Below are positions 4,895 to 5,023 of a stretch of 5,023 nucleotides of DNA, one piece after another. The DNA lies in contig DDKQ01000107.1 of assembly GCA_002339355.1 (NCBI GenBank), forward strand, positions 1 through 5,023. Direction: 5' to 3'. This DNA comes from Candidatus Subteraquimicrobium carltonvillense (GTDB lineage Bacteria; Actinomycetota; Aquicultoria; Subteraquimicrobiales; Subteraquimicrobiaceae). The notes under the pieces are model-generated. The model made no database searches. It was not told where the DNA came from and worked only from the letters and a program-made list of their open reading frames with translations. Position 1 is the first letter of the stretch. Every line of letters begins with the position of its first letter. The translations under genes and the position numbers were made by a program.

Positions 4895-5023
4895 TCTCAA
4901 GGAAGTGTTGGTGTTTATGTTTAGGTGGAGTTGGAGAATTTATCCTAAGTAATTCTATCTTTATTGGTGTAGCTTGCCAATCAGGCCGTCCAAAGAAGGG
5001 GAAAGAAGGGGTCAAATCTTTAC
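4895..5023. other. Right-edge segment without a gene; tandem 10-mer and a possible repeat-element end
   Basis: No credible coding region was seen here. AAAGAAGGGG is repeated back to back at 4992-5001 and 5002-5011. It runs into GGGGTCAAATCTTTAC at the window edge, a string that resembles ends of REP-like repeats seen near Y1/RAYT transposases; that resemblance is from memory and unverified. Confidence 0.4.

Noticed and set aside
4833..5015. 60-codon minus-strand open frame
   Set aside because: It crosses the repeat and the end of the membrane-protein gene, shows no family resemblance and has a composition expected of non-coding sequence.

Overview
The window looks like bacterial chromosome from a moderately low-GC lineage. 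On the minus strand it carries the start of the conserved cluster fhaA - fhaB - PP2C phosphatase. In Actinomycetota this cluster normally continues into rodA/ftsW, pbpA and Ser/Thr kinase genes and controls cell-wall growth. The same order also occurs in some Clostridia (Desulfotomaculum/Pelotomaculum relatives). A deep-branching, low-GC Actinomycetota lineage or a clostridial relative therefore fits; this is inferred from gene order and base composition, not from a marker gene.

Layout. Positions 1-1456 (minus): a compact phospho-signalling operon of a DUF3662+FHA protein, a membrane-anchored FHA protein and a partial PP2C phosphatase. The genes overlap or nearly touch. Positions 1457-1626 are a divergent intergenic region. 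Positions 1627-2415 (plus): a membrane-embedded one-component regulator with about six membrane segments, a short coiled coil and a C-terminal LuxR/NarL helix-turn-helix. Positions 2416-2629: a gap with a perfect 9-bp hairpin, a repeated 13-mer and an eight-G run.

Positions 2630-4276 (plus): two genes joined stop-to-start (TAGATG). The first encodes a 326-aa exported or membrane-anchored protein of unknown family. The second encodes a 221-aa secreted, acidic protein whose mature part is about 22% Trp+Tyr. A strong rho-independent terminator follows. Positions 4427-4894 (plus): a small three-span membrane protein with its own sigma-70-type promoter. The last 129 bases hold no convincing gene.

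The most interesting feature is that the three unknown plus-strand genes are bracketed by two direct copies of a roughly 27-30 bp motif (2483-2512 and 4868-4894). The right copy supplies the last eight codons and the stop of the third gene. Together with the odd composition of the Trp/Tyr-rich protein, this suggests an accessory cell-envelope module placed next to a conserved cell-wall signalling locus. The neighbouring membrane LuxR protein is a candidate regulator. Mobility, function and regulation are inference; repeat boundaries, starts, terminator and promoter are read directly from the sequence.
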